DNA from: Trebonia sp963843745
Lineage (GTDB): Bacteria; Actinomycetota; Actinomycetes; Streptosporangiales; Streptosporangiaceae
DNA length: 64,000 nucleotides
Direction: 5' to 3'
Assembly: GCA_963843745.1 (NCBI GenBank)
Contig: CAWJLP010000013.1
Location: forward strand, 1 to 64,000
Under the pieces are notes generated by a model. It searched no databases. It had not been told where the DNA came from and saw only the letters and a program-made list of their open reading frames with translations. Position 1 is the first letter of the stretch. Each line of letters starts with the position of its first letter. This document shows, one piece after another, positions 8,342 through 17,017 of this stretch. The position numbers and the translations under genes are program-made.

Positions 8342-9913
8342 CTAGTGATAGAAGTGCCGGACGCCGGTGAAGTACAGCGTCACGCCCGCCGCCTGCGCGG
8401 CCTCGATGACGATGCCATCCCGGATGGAGCCGCCCGGCTCTGCCACCGCGCGGACACCCGCTTCTGCGAGTATCTCGAAACCGTCAGGAAACGGGAAATA
8501 TGCGTCAGACGCGCCCACAGATCCGGCCGCCCGATTTCCGGCTCTGGCCACAGCCAGCCGCGCCGAGTCCACCCGGTTCACCTGGCCCATGCCCACGCCC
8601 ACCGACGCGCCGCCGGACGCGAGCAGGATCGCGTTCGACTTCACCGCCCGGCACGCCCGCCACGCGAACGCGAGGTCCGCGAGCGTCGCGGCGTCGGCCG
8701 GGTCGCCCGCCTTCAGCTCCCACCGCTGCGGATCGTCGCCCGGAGCGTCGATCTGGTCCGTCGACTGCAACAGCAGCCCGCCGCTGACCTGCCGGAATTC
8801 ACCCGGGGAACTGCCACGCGGTGGGCAGCGCAATAGCCGCACGTTCTTCCACTTCCTGCTGAGCACCCCGAGGGCCGCTTCCTCGTAGTCCGGCGCGATC
8901 ACCACGTCGGCGGAGCTCTCCGTCATCCGGTGCGCCATCGCCGCGGTCACGGTGCCGTTGGCCGCGACCACCCCGCCGTAGGCGGACAGCGGGTCGCAGG
9001 CCAGCGCCTTGGCGTAGGCATCGGCGATGTCGGCCCCGATCGCGATGCCGCACGGGTTGGAGTGCTTGATGATCGCCACGCACGGCTCGGCGAAGTCGTA
9101 GGCGGCGCGGCGCGCCGCGTCGGCGTCGACGTAGTTGTTGTACGACATGGCCTTGCCGTGCAGCACGTCAGCGTTCGCGATGCCGGAGTCAGCCGCGCCC
9201 GTTCGGGAAAAGTAGAGCGCCGATCGCTGGTGCGGATTCTCCCCGTAGCGGAGGACGTCCTTTCGCTCCCACACCGCGGCGGTGACATCAGGCCAGCCTG
9301 TCTCCCTCGCGGTTTCGTCGGGGGCGTACGCGGACGCGAACCAGGACGCGACCGCCGCGTCGTAGGTCGCCGTGTGCGCGAACGCCGCGGCCGCGAGGCG
9401 GCGGCGCTCCTCCTCGGTGAAGCCGCCCGCGGCGATCGCATGCCGCGTCTCGGCGTACTGGATAGGACTGGTCACCACCGCGACGCTGGCGTGGTTCTTG
9501 GCCGCGGCGCGGACCATGGCGGGGCCGCCGATGTCGATCTGCTCGATGACCTCGGCGTCCTTCGCGCCCGAGGCCACCGTCTCCTCGAACGGGTACAGGT
9601 TCGAGACGAGCAGCTGGAACGGCGCTATCCCGAGGTCCTCGAGCTGCTGCTCGTGAGCGGGGCTGGTCATGTCGGCGAGCAGGCCCGCGTGCACCTTCGG
9701 GTGCAGCGTCTTCACGCGGCCGTCGAGGCATTCGGGGAAGCCGGTGAGGTCCTCCACCTTGGTGACAGGGACGCCGGCCTGCTCGATGGCTTTGGCGGTG
9801 CTGCCGGTGGAAACTATTTCAACCCCCGCCTCGTGGAGGGCCCCTGCCAGGTTGTCTATGCCGGTCTTGTCGTAGACGCTGATCAGCGCCCGCTTGATCG
9901 GGATCCGAGTCAA
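8342..9913 (-). CDS. purH: Bifunctional AICAR formyltransferase/IMP cyclohydrolase PurH
   Basis: PurH carries out the last two steps of IMP synthesis. The N-terminal MGS-like cyclohydrolase domain opens with KRALISVYDKTG and contains STGSTAKAIEQAG. The AICAR transformylase domain has RYGENPHQ and KHSNPCGIA with the catalytic Lys-His pair. It ends PGGSIRDGIVIEAA, then TGVRHFYH. At 523 residues it is full length. Its ATG overlaps the purN stop by 4 bp, indicating translational coupling. Confidence 0.98.
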   Translation of the reverse strand: MTRIPIKRALISVYDKTGIDNLAGALHEAGVEIVSTGSTAKAIEQAGVPVTKVEDLTGFPECLDGRVKTLHPKVHAGLLADMTSPAHEQQLEDLGIAPFQLLVSNLYPFEETVASGAKDAEVIEQIDIGGPAMVRAAAKNHASVAVVTSPIQYAETRHAIAAGGFTEEERRRLAAAAFAHTATYDAAVASWFASAYAPDETARETGWPDVTAAVWERKDVLRYGENPHQRSALYFSRTGAADSGIANADVLHGKAMSYNNYVDADAARRAAYDFAEPCVAIIKHSNPCGIAIGADIADAYAKALACDPLSAYGGVVAANGTVTAAMAHRMTESSADVVIAPDYEEAALGVLSRKWKNVRLLRCPPRGSSPGEFRQVSGGLLLQSTDQIDAPGDDPQRWELKAGDPADAATLADLAFAWRACRAVKSNAILLASGGASVGVGMGQVNRVDSARLAVARAGNRAAGSVGASDAYFPFPDGFEILAEAGVRAVAEPGGSIRDGIVIEAAQAAGVTLYFTGVRHFYH

Positions 9914-10530
9914 CTGCCGATCCTCACTTTCCTGCCGCCGGTCAGTGTCCAGCCGTCGCGGGCCATCCTGCCGACCGTGGCGACGAGCAGCGCGCGCTCG
10001 GCGACCTTGATGCGCTCGTGCAGCGTCTCTACATCGTCGTCATCATCCACCGGCACGGCCGCCTGTGCTATTACCGGGCCTTGGTCGACGCCCTCGTCAA
10101 CCAGGAACACCGTGCAGCCGGTCACCTTGACCCCATAGTCCAGGGCGTCGCGCACGCCGTGCATGCCAGGGAACGACGGTAGCAAGGCAGGATGCGTGTT
10201 CAGGCAGCGGCCTCGGAAGCGGGCGAGGAACGCGGCACCGACGAGCTTCATGAACCCCGCGCAGACGATCAGGTCCGGCTGGTACTCCGCGCACCGGGCC
10301 GCGAGCGCCTCGTCCCATTGCTCCCGCGTGCCGAAGTCGCCGAGCTTGAGGGTGAAGGCGGGGATGTCCGCCCGGTCCGCACGCTTCAGCGCGCCGATGC
10401 CTTCCCTGTCGGAGCCGACGGCGACCACGGCCGCGCCGTACGCCGGGTCCGCGCAGGCGTCGATCAGCGCCTGCAGGTTCGTGCCCTCCCCCGAGACGAG
10501 GACGACCAGCCTCGCTTCCATGGCAGCCAC
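9910..10530 (-). CDS. purN: Phosphoribosylglycinamide formyltransferase PurN
   Basis: PurN formylates GAR with 10-formyl-THF in purine synthesis. The 206-residue protein has SGEGTNLQAL for phosphate binding, the catalytic region NTHPALLPSFPG and VDEGVDQGPVIAQ with the active-site Asp. It is the first gene of purN-purH-folD. The start at 10530 gives MAAMEARLVV; the internal Met at 10521 is an alternative. The divergent gene begins only about 30 bp away, so the two promoters must overlap. Confidence 0.97.
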   Translation of the reverse strand: MAAMEARLVVLVSGEGTNLQALIDACADPAYGAAVVAVGSDREGIGALKRADRADIPAFTLKLGDFGTREQWDEALAARCAEYQPDLIVCAGFMKLVGAAFLARFRGRCLNTHPALLPSFPGMHGVRDALDYGVKVTGCTVFLVDEGVDQGPVIAQAAVPVDDDDDVETLHERIKVAERALLVATVGRMARDGWTLTGGRKVRIGS

Positions 10531-10560
10531 AGTAACCGGTACGGCACAATGGGATCCGAC

Positions 10561-11034
10561 ATGGCCAAGCTTACCGATCAGCAGCCGCCGGCGCGGTATT
10601 CGCCGCCGGGGGCGCCGCGGCCGCCGCGCGTCCCGGCGGACCCGTCATTGCAGCAGCGCGCCTGGGCCGCGCTAATGCTCGCGGTCCTGAGCCTGCTGTC
10701 CCTCGTGCTGATCGGCAACCTGCGGCGCGGCGTCTACGTCGTCGCGGTGGCCCTGGTGATCGCCGTGATCGCGCTCTGGGTGGCGCTGCGGGCCATGTCC
10801 CGGGCGCGGCGCGGCGGCACCAGCCGTCCCCGCGGCGCGACGCTCGCCGTCGTCCTCGGCGCGGCCGGCTTCATCTTCAGCGGGTTCCTGCTGGCCGGCT
10901 ACGCGGTGTTCTGGCCGCAGCTCACGCAGTACGCCAACTGCCTGAACGGCGCCAACACGGCCAGCACGCAGCAGGCGTGCCAGCAGCAGTTCGACAACTC
11001 GGTCAGCGGCGAGATGCGCATCCTCGGCGGCTGA
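10561..11034 (+). CDS. Small integral membrane protein, unknown function
   Basis: About 157 residues. A Pro-rich cytoplasmic N-terminus (about 30 residues) is followed by three hydrophobic segments: ALMLAVLSLLSLVLIG, VYVVAVALVIAVIALWVAL and a longer one around LAVVLGAAGFIFSGFLLAGY. After these comes an external tail with two cysteines (ANCLNGANTASTQQACQQQ), which could form a disulfide. It resembles the small DUF4190-like membrane proteins common in actinobacteria. The ATG at 10561 has GGGA upstream; an in-frame ATG at 10549 is also possible. It lies between purN and a PerM-like gene, an arrangement similar to the mycobacterial purN neighbourhood. Confidence 0.7.
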   Translation: MAKLTDQQPPARYSPPGAPRPPRVPADPSLQQRAWAALMLAVLSLLSLVLIGNLRRGVYVVAVALVIAVIALWVALRAMSRARRGGTSRPRGATLAVVLGAAGFIFSGFLLAGYAVFWPQLTQYANCLNGANTASTQQACQQQFDNSVSGEMRILGG

Positions 11035-11050
11035 CGAGCGCCCCGCCGAC

Positions 11051-11121
11051 GACTTAGGAGCAGAACCCTACGCTTTTCTTGCTGTTATCAGCGTTTCTGC
11101 GTGGTTTTCTGCTCCTAAGTC
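11051..11121. repeat. 15-bp-arm inverted repeat over the convergent gene ends
   Basis: GACTTAGGAGCAGAA at 11051-11065 is perfectly repeated in reverse complement at 11107-11121. A nested ACGCT/AGCGT pair lies at 11070-11074 and 11090-11094, and a small GCTG/CAGC hairpin lies between them. The right arm covers the stop codon of the DUF6350 gene. It lies between two converging genes and is most simply a bidirectional terminator or transcript-end structure. The 41-bp middle is AT-rich compared with its surroundings. Confidence 0.65.
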
Positions 11122-12608
11122 AGTTCGTCGCTGTCGCGGTCGGCTGCCCAGGGGTCGTAGTAGATGTGGTGGGCGTCGTCGGTTTCGTCGACGACTAGCA
11201 CGGGCAGCGGGCCGGTGCCGCGGACCTGCTGGCCGGGCGTCGCCGTCGCGGGCGCCGCGGCGGCGCCGGAACCGGCGGCGAGGTGCTCCGCCAGTTCCGG
11301 GTCGGCTGCCGAGGAGGCGGCGAGCCGTCGGATGTGATGCCGCAGTATCAGCCAGTTGGCGGCGCCCGCTACCAGCGCGGCGGTGACGCCGACCTCGAGG
11401 ACCGCGACCAGGCCCACCTCGGCGCCGGCGGGCCCCACCGCGGCGAGCCGCCCCGAGCCGAGCGGGCCGCCGGAGAACTTGGCGCCGAACCCGATGACCA
11501 CGCCCGCCAGCGAGCCGGTGAGCAGTCCCCACAGCGGCGCCGCCTCGAGCACCGGCGTCGGCGCGATGCGTATTGTCATGAGGCCGGCCAGCGCGCCGGC
11601 CAGGTACGGCATGACGAGCACGAAGAAGCCGAGCCACGGCGGGAACGCGGCCCTCTGGCCGACCGGCAGGGCGGCGAGCATCGGGAACGCGGGCACCGCG
11701 CCGAGCGCCGAGCCGGACGGGGAGACCGCGGTCCCGACCCCGAACGCGAACCCCGGGCCCAGCATGTAGGCGATAGCCCAGAACACGGAGTTCGGCAGGT
11801 AGCTGAGCCCGGCGAGCAGCAGCAGCGCGGCGCCGCCGGCCCCGGGAGACAGCGAGCCGACCGCTGCCTTGTACGCGCTCAGGTGCGTCGCCAGCGACGC
11901 GGCGGCGAGCACGGCACCGAAGGCGATAAGCACCATGAGGGCCGCCAGCATGCCCATGATGACCGAACGGGGCCTTGGCGGCACCAGCGCGGCCACCCTG
12001 CGCCACGGCGCGAGGCCGCGCGCCGCGCCGAGCCCGGCCGCCAGCAGCGCCAGCAGGAAGCCATTGACGACGGCCTGCAGCAGCGACGGCGCGGCCGCCG
12101 GGGTCCGGCAGGCCAGCGCCACGGCGGCGGTGAACAGCGCGTACGGGCAGGCGATCGCCAGCGCCGCGTAGCTCACCTGCCGCAGCGTGGTCACGTGCCC
12201 CGCGGTCGTCATCCAGCGTCCGGCCCGCTCGAGCAGCGCGCCGGGTACCAGCACCAGGCCGAGCGGCAGCAGCCCGATCGGCCCGACGCCGCGGACGGTC
12301 ACCTGGACGTGGTGCGCGACAAGCCAGAGCAGGCCCGCGGAGCGCAGCACCCCGGCCAGGCCGCCGCCGATGCCCACATGCGGCGCGGTGATCCAGCCGA
12401 CCGCGGTCAGCGTGATGAGCACGGCGAGCCCGCCGCCCGCCGCGGCCAGCGCGGCGGCGCCGCCCGCCATGAGCATCGGCCGGCCAGGCCCAGAGGGTAT
12501 GGGGGGCAGGTGCCCCCCATACCGGGGGGATCCCGTGGGGACCACCGTCCCCCCACCCGGCAGAGCAGTCACACCGCCCATCTTCGCGGCGGACCGGGCA
12601 ATCGGCAC
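11115..12608 (-). CDS. DUF6350 / PerM-like multi-pass membrane protein
   Basis: A 497-residue protein with around ten to eleven hydrophobic segments, a Gly/Pro-rich N-terminus and a polar C-terminal tail (DETDDAHHIYYDPWAADRD). The family, DUF6350, includes mycobacterial PerM, which supports cell division and lies next to purN in Mycobacterium, as this gene nearly does. The start is uncertain. The 12608 ATG, an ATG at 12581 and an ATG at 12476 (MLMAGG, just before the first membrane span) are all in frame and none has a good Shine-Dalgarno sequence. If 12476 is right, the hairpin at 12496-12523 is leader RNA rather than coding. Confidence 0.75.
   Translation of the reverse strand: MPIARSAAKMGGVTALPGGGTVVPTGSPRYGGHLPPIPSGPGRPMLMAGGAAALAAAGGGLAVLITLTAVGWITAPHVGIGGGLAGVLRSAGLLWLVAHHVQVTVRGVGPIGLLPLGLVLVPGALLERAGRWMTTAGHVTTLRQVSYAALAIACPYALFTAAVALACRTPAAAPSLLQAVVNGFLLALLAAGLGAARGLAPWRRVAALVPPRPRSVIMGMLAALMVLIAFGAVLAAASLATHLSAYKAAVGSLSPGAGGAALLLLAGLSYLPNSVFWAIAYMLGPGFAFGVGTAVSPSGSALGAVPAFPMLAALPVGQRAAFPPWLGFFVLVMPYLAGALAGLMTIRIAPTPVLEAAPLWGLLTGSLAGVVIGFGAKFSGGPLGSGRLAAVGPAGAEVGLVAVLEVGVTAALVAGAANWLILRHHIRRLAASSAADPELAEHLAAGSGAAAAPATATPGQQVRGTGPLPVLVVDETDDAHHIYYDPWAADRDSDELT
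12496..12523. repeat. Perfect 12-bp-arm hairpin near the DUF6350 gene start
   Basis: GGTATGGGGGGC at 12496-12507 and its exact reverse complement at 12512-12523 flank a 4-base loop. It lies in the N-terminal coding region if translation starts at 12608, or in the leader if it starts at 12476. Confidence 0.55.
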
Positions 12609-12658
12609 GCAGCCACGCCGTTGAGAGTCAGCTCACAAGCCGCGTCGGTGACCTATGC

Positions 12659-12687
12659 CTCGACCGGCGACGGCCACAGACTAGGCT
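12659..12687 (+). promoter_or_regulatory. Candidate sucCD promoter
   Basis: CTCGAC at 12659-12664 and TAGGCT at 12682-12687 are separated by 17 bp, matching the looser actinobacterial housekeeping consensus. Transcription would begin near 12694. That leaves about 60 nt before the GTG at 12754 but only about 9 nt before the upstream in-frame GTG at 12703, which favours the later start for sucC. Confidence 0.35.
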
Positions 12688-12753
12688 GCTGGGGGACACC
12701 GCGTGTCACGCGGTAAGTCAGACGCAGCCAAACGGACCGAGATCGGACCCCCA

Positions 12754-13953
12754 GTGGACCTGTTTGAGTATGAGGCCAAGGAACTCTTCGCCGAATACGG
12801 CGTTCCGGTGCCGAAGGACAAGGTCGCCGACACTGCTGAAGAGGCGCGGGAGATTACCGTCGCGTACGCGGCGGAAGGCACCCCCCAAGTCGTGGTGAAG
12901 GCGCAGGTGAAAACCGGCGGACGCGGCAAGGCCGGCGGCGTGAAGCTGGCCGACGGGCCGGTCGACGCCTACGAGAAGGCACAGCGCATCCTCGGGATGG
13001 ACATCAAGGGCCACACCGTGCACAAGGTCCTGATCGCCGAGGCGACGGACATCAAGTCGGAGTACTACCTGTCGTTCCTCCTGGACCGGGCGAACCGCAC
13101 GTTCATGTCCATCTGCTCGGTCCAGGGCGGCATGGAGATCGAAGAGGTCGCGCACTCCAGCCCCGACGCGATCGCCCGCATCCCGGTCTCCCCGCTGACC
13201 GGCGTGGACCACGCGAAAGCCCTGGAGATCATCAAGGCCGGCCGGATCCCTGACGAGGCCGCCGAGCAGGCGGCCCTGCTGGCGGAACGGCTGTGGGCGA
13301 TGTTCACCGATGAGGACGCCACGCTCGTCGAGGTGAACCCGATGGTGCTGACCCCGGACGGACGGGTGCTCGCCCTCGACGGCAAGGTCACGCTCGACGA
13401 CAACGCCGCCTACCGCCAGGACCACGAGCGGTTCGCGGACGCGAGCTCCACGGACCCGATCGAGACGCGGGCGAAGGAAAAGCACCTCAACTACGTGAAG
13501 CTGGAGGGTGAGGTCGGCATCATCGGCAACGGCGCCGGCCTCGTGATGAGCACGCTCGACGTGGTGGCGTACGCGGGCGAGGCGTTCGGCGGCATCCGCC
13601 CGGCGAACTTCCTCGACATCGGCGGCGGCGCATCCGCCGAGGTGATGGCCAACGGCCTGGAGATCGTGCTCTCCGACCCGTCGGTGCGGTCGGTGTTCGT
13701 GAACGTGTTCGGCGGCATCACCGCGTGCGACGCGGTGGCCAACGGGATCGTGTCCGCGGTCGCGCTGCTGAAGGAGCGCGGCGAGGAAGTGAACCACCCG
13801 ATCGTCGTCCGGCTCGATGGCAACAGGGCGGCCGAAGGCAGGGCCATCCTCGAAGAGGCGAACCTGCCGGTGGTGGAGCAGGTGGACACGATGGACGGCG
13901 CGGCGCGCCGCGCGGCCGAGCTGGCCGCCGCCGCCCCCGTGAAGGGAGCATGA
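12754..13953 (+). CDS. sucC: Succinyl-CoA synthetase beta subunit (ADP-forming)
   Basis: SucC with SucD converts succinyl-CoA to succinate with nucleotide phosphorylation in the TCA cycle. From the GTG at 12754 the protein begins MDLFEYEAKELFAEYGVPVP, the expected family N-terminus, and is 399 residues long. The ATP-grasp domain has VVVKAQVKTGGRGKAGGVKL. The C-terminal CoA-ligase domain has NFLDIGGGA and VFVNVFGGITACD. A start at 12703 would add 17 residues with no family counterpart. sucD begins 1 bp after its stop. Confidence 0.95.
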   Translation: MDLFEYEAKELFAEYGVPVPKDKVADTAEEAREITVAYAAEGTPQVVVKAQVKTGGRGKAGGVKLADGPVDAYEKAQRILGMDIKGHTVHKVLIAEATDIKSEYYLSFLLDRANRTFMSICSVQGGMEIEEVAHSSPDAIARIPVSPLTGVDHAKALEIIKAGRIPDEAAEQAALLAERLWAMFTDEDATLVEVNPMVLTPDGRVLALDGKVTLDDNAAYRQDHERFADASSTDPIETRAKEKHLNYVKLEGEVGIIGNGAGLVMSTLDVVAYAGEAFGGIRPANFLDIGGGASAEVMANGLEIVLSDPSVRSVFVNVFGGITACDAVANGIVSAVALLKERGEEVNHPIVVRLDGNRAAEGRAILEEANLPVVEQVDTMDGAARRAAELAAAAPVKGA

Positions 13954-13954
13954 G

Positions 13955-14842
13955 GTGGCGATCTTCCTGACCGCCGAGAGCCGGATCCTGGTGCAGGGCA
14001 TCACAGGCTCTGAGGGCCGCAAGCACGGCGCGCGCATGCTCGCCGCCGGGTCGAAGGTGGTGGGCGGGACCAACCCGCGGAAAGCCGGGCAGACCGTCGA
14101 GCTGAACGGCACGGAGGTCCCCGTCTTCGGCACCGTGGCCGACACCATGGCCGCGACGGGCGCTGACGTGTCGGTGGTCTTCGTGCCAGAGACCGGCACG
14201 AAGACCGCCGTGCTCGAGGCGATCGACGCGGAGATCCCGCTATGCATCGTGATCACCGAGGGCGTCCCGGTCCACGACACGGCCGAGTTCTGGGCCTACG
14301 CCTGCGAGAAGGGCAACAAGACGCGGATCGTCGGGCCGAACTGCCCGGGCATCGCCTCCCCCGGCAAGTCCAACGCCGGCATCATCCCGGCCGACATCAC
14401 GTCCGAGGGCCGGATCGGCCTGGTGTCCAAGTCGGGGACGCTGACCTACCAGATGATGTACGAGCTGCGCGACATCGGGTTCTCTACCGCCGTGGGCATC
14501 GGCGGCGACCCGATCATCGGCACCACGCACATCGACTGCCTCAGGGCGTTCGAGGAAGACCCTGAGACGTCGGCGGTCGTGATGATCGGCGAGATCGGCG
14601 GCGACGCCGAGGAGCGGGCCGCGGCGTTCATCGAGCAGAACGTGACCAAGCCGGTCGTCGGCTACGTGGCCGGTTTCACCGCGCCCGAGGGCAAGACGAT
14701 GGGCCACGCGGGCGCGATCATCTCCGGTTCTTCCGGCACGGCGCAGGCGAAGAAAGAGGCGCTGGAGAAGGCGGGCGTGCGGGTCGGCAAGACCCCGAGT
14801 GAAACGGCCGCCCTCGTCCGCGACATCATGCGCACCCGCTGA
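13955..14842 (+). CDS. sucD: Succinyl-CoA synthetase alpha subunit
   Basis: SucD binds CoA and carries the phosphorylated histidine. The 295-residue protein begins MAIFLTAESRILVQGITGSEG. It contains GPNCPGI and the active-site segment KTMGHAGAIISG, whose His is the phosphohistidine. GTG start with AAGGGAGC just upstream. It forms an operon with sucC. Confidence 0.98.
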   Translation: MAIFLTAESRILVQGITGSEGRKHGARMLAAGSKVVGGTNPRKAGQTVELNGTEVPVFGTVADTMAATGADVSVVFVPETGTKTAVLEAIDAEIPLCIVITEGVPVHDTAEFWAYACEKGNKTRIVGPNCPGIASPGKSNAGIIPADITSEGRIGLVSKSGTLTYQMMYELRDIGFSTAVGIGGDPIIGTTHIDCLRAFEEDPETSAVVMIGEIGGDAEERAAAFIEQNVTKPVVGYVAGFTAPEGKTMGHAGAIISGSSGTAQAKKEALEKAGVRVGKTPSETAALVRDIMRTR

Positions 14843-14870
14843 CCGCGTACCGGGGCCGCGTGACGTTACG

Positions 14871-15287
14871 TCACGCGGCCCGGCGCGGGCCGAGTTCGGC
14901 GTTCACCCAGGCGACGATGTCCGTGGTCGGGGCGCCAGGGGTGAAGATCTTCGAGACGCCCATCGCGGTGAGCTCGGCGATGTCGGCGTCCGGGATGATG
15001 CCGCCGCCGAACACCACGATGTCGTCGGCGCCCTGCTCCTTCAGCAGTTCCAGGAGCCGGGCGAACAGCGTCATGTGCGCGCCGGACAGCACGGAAAGGC
15101 CGATCGCGTCCACGTCCTCCTGGATCGCGGCCGCCACGATCTGCTCCGGCGTCTGGTGCAGTCCGGTGTAGATGACCTCCACGCCGGCGTCGCGCAGCGC
15201 GCGAGCCACGACCTTCGCGCCGCGGTCGTGACCGTCAAGGCCCGCCTTGGCCACGATGACGCGGATCTTGCCCTTGATGTCTGCCAC
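14871..15287 (-). CDS. Stand-alone cobalamin-binding domain protein (acyl-CoA mutase small subunit type)
   Basis: A 138-residue B12-binding domain on its own. KAGLDGHDRGAKVV carries the DxHxxG motif whose His ligates cobalt, and SVLSGAH and VVFGGGIIP line the nucleotide-tail pocket. Proteins of this length are small subunits of isobutyryl-CoA or related acyl-CoA mutases, partnered by a large subunit encoded elsewhere. In Streptomyces, icmB lies in the same sucCD/purN neighbourhood, as far as I recall. The GTG at 15287 gives the family-like start MADIKGKIRVIVAKAG. The gene converges on sucD. No large subunit is in this window. Confidence 0.85.
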   Translation of the reverse strand: MADIKGKIRVIVAKAGLDGHDRGAKVVARALRDAGVEVIYTGLHQTPEQIVAAAIQEDVDAIGLSVLSGAHMTLFARLLELLKEQGADDIVVFGGGIIPDADIAELTAMGVSKIFTPGAPTTDIVAWVNAELGPRRAA

Positions 15288-15306
15288 AGCTCTAGGGTAG
15301 CCGCGG

Positions 15307-16905
15307 TCAGTCCACACAGGGGATGCCGTAGGGGGCGTTGGGCTTGACCGTGACCGAGCCGCCGGCCTGGCCGTCGTTCGCCGTGGAGGTGGCCGACGCC
15401 GCTGGTGAGGCAGAGCTGCGCGCGGTGGCACCAGAGCCCGCGGTGGCACCAGAGCTTGTGCCCGACGAGGCGATCGCCGAGGGCACCGTGGCGGCGGCGG
15501 TGCCGAGCAGGATCTCGACGTGACCGGCGGGCACGGACGTGGCCACGGCGGCGGTCGCCCCGAAGTACTTAGCGATCTTCGCCGCGTTGGCCGACGCCCC
15601 GGTGCCGTAGAACACCTGGGTCGCCGACTGGACCGGCTCCGGCTGGGCGGAGGCGTTATTGATGGCGCCGGCCTTGTAGCCGGCCGAGACCAGCGCCTGC
15701 GAGACCCCGGTGGCCAGGCCGGTGGCGGTGCCGCCGTTGTACACGTCCACGGTGACGGTCGAAGCCGGCGGGACGGACACGGTAGCTTTCGCCGATGCGG
15801 CCGGGACCGGCTTCTTGGGGGCGGCGGGCGCCGGGTTCAAAAGGTTGTGCACCCACTGCTGGAGATAGGCGGGATCGACGATGTTGACGTCCTGGAGCCG
15901 GCCGTTCAGCATCACGTTGTTCTCTTGGGTCTGGATCGGCAGCGTCTGGAAGACCAGGTTCCGGCCGGTCAGGTTCTGCATCTCGGTGGCGAACTCCACG
16001 ATGTTCCAGCCGCCGCTGGTGATCATGAAGGTCTTCAGGTCGTTGAGCAGGGCGTTGCCTTCCACAAGGTCCGCCACCAGGTTCTGGTGCTTGACCTTCC
16101 AGATCACGTAGTCGAGCACGGCCTGCTGCCGGTGGGTGCGGTCCAGGTCCCCGTTGGGCAGGTTTTCCCGCTGCCGGACGAAGGCCAGCGCCTGCGCGGC
16201 GCTGAGCGCGTGGTAGCCCGCGGGGATGTTCGCGCCGGAGAAGTCGGGGTCGGACGCCGCCTGCTTCAGGCATACCTCGACGGGACCGAAGATGTTGGCC
16301 AGCTCGTAGAACCCCCACAGGTTCAGCTCGGCGAAGTGGTCGATGTGCACCCCGGTGAGCGCCTGGACAGTCTGGATCTCCGCGGCCCTGCCCGCCTCAT
16401 TGGCCTGGAAGTACAGCTCGTCCCTGCTCATCTTCGCGGCCTGGCCGTCCTGCTGGAGCTGCTGGAGCTCGTAGCTCATCGCGTCGCCGTAGGCCTCGTC
16501 GACCTTCGCCGCGGTGCCGCCGTACCCGTGCGTGCCGTACATCGTGACCACGTCGTCGCGCGGGATCGAGACCCCGGTCGCCTTCTTCCCGTTGTCGTAG
16601 ATGTGCAGCAGGATCAGCGTGTTGGTGGTGTCCCCGCCGACGCCGAGGGTGGCCGAGCCGGCGTGCATGATGTCGGTGAGAGCCCTCGGCAGCGGCTGGC
16701 CGTTCCAGTAGGTGCGGCTCTCCAGGCCCATCAGCAGGATGTTCATGTCGCCGACCTGCGGGCCGCCGGTGTCCACGTGGGAGCTGGCGACGTCGCCGAC
16801 CTGGCCCTCTACGTGGAAGGCGTAGCCGCTCACCAGGAGAGCGGTGGCGGCGAGCACGCAACTCGCCGCGTAGCCGATCTTGCCCGCGAGCAGTGACCCG
16901 AACAT
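15307..16905 (-). CDS. LytR-CpsA-Psr (LCP) family protein with LytR C-terminal domain (copy 1)
   Basis: LCP proteins attach glycopolymers to peptidoglycan outside the membrane. This 532-residue protein has an N-terminal membrane anchor (about residues 9-30). The LCP domain follows, with MNILLMGLESR, TNTLILLHIY, the catalytic-region SIPRDD and a later FVRQRENLPNGDLDRTHRQQ. Then come a linker and a LytR_C domain (STVTVDVYNGG, then VLVSAGYKAG-like and GHVEILLG). A Ser/Ala/Thr-rich stretch precedes a distinctive tail, PYGIPCVD. A close paralogue lies just upstream on the same strand, 112 bp away, indicating tandem duplication. Confidence 0.93.
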   Translation of the reverse strand: MFGSLLAGKIGYAASCVLAATALLVSGYAFHVEGQVGDVASSHVDTGGPQVGDMNILLMGLESRTYWNGQPLPRALTDIMHAGSATLGVGGDTTNTLILLHIYDNGKKATGVSIPRDDVVTMYGTHGYGGTAAKVDEAYGDAMSYELQQLQQDGQAAKMSRDELYFQANEAGRAAEIQTVQALTGVHIDHFAELNLWGFYELANIFGPVEVCLKQAASDPDFSGANIPAGYHALSAAQALAFVRQRENLPNGDLDRTHRQQAVLDYVIWKVKHQNLVADLVEGNALLNDLKTFMITSGGWNIVEFATEMQNLTGRNLVFQTLPIQTQENNVMLNGRLQDVNIVDPAYLQQWVHNLLNPAPAAPKKPVPAASAKATVSVPPASTVTVDVYNGGTATGLATGVSQALVSAGYKAGAINNASAQPEPVQSATQVFYGTGASANAAKIAKYFGATAAVATSVPAGHVEILLGTAAATVPSAIASSGTSSGATAGSGATARSSASPAASATSTANDGQAGGSVTVKPNAPYGIPCVD

Positions 16906-17017
16906 GTCGTCCCTTCCGGTACCCCCGCGCCCAAGGCGTGAGGCTACCGGTTCGTTACCTTCGGGGTAGGCCGTATCACGGGTTTGTATCGACGCCTCTC
17001 CCTCGCCGCGTCGCCGG

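Noticed and set aside
12718..14280. Long open frame antisense to sucC and sucD
   Set aside because: Arg/His/Val-rich mirror frame of two conserved genes with no ribosome site or family resemblance.
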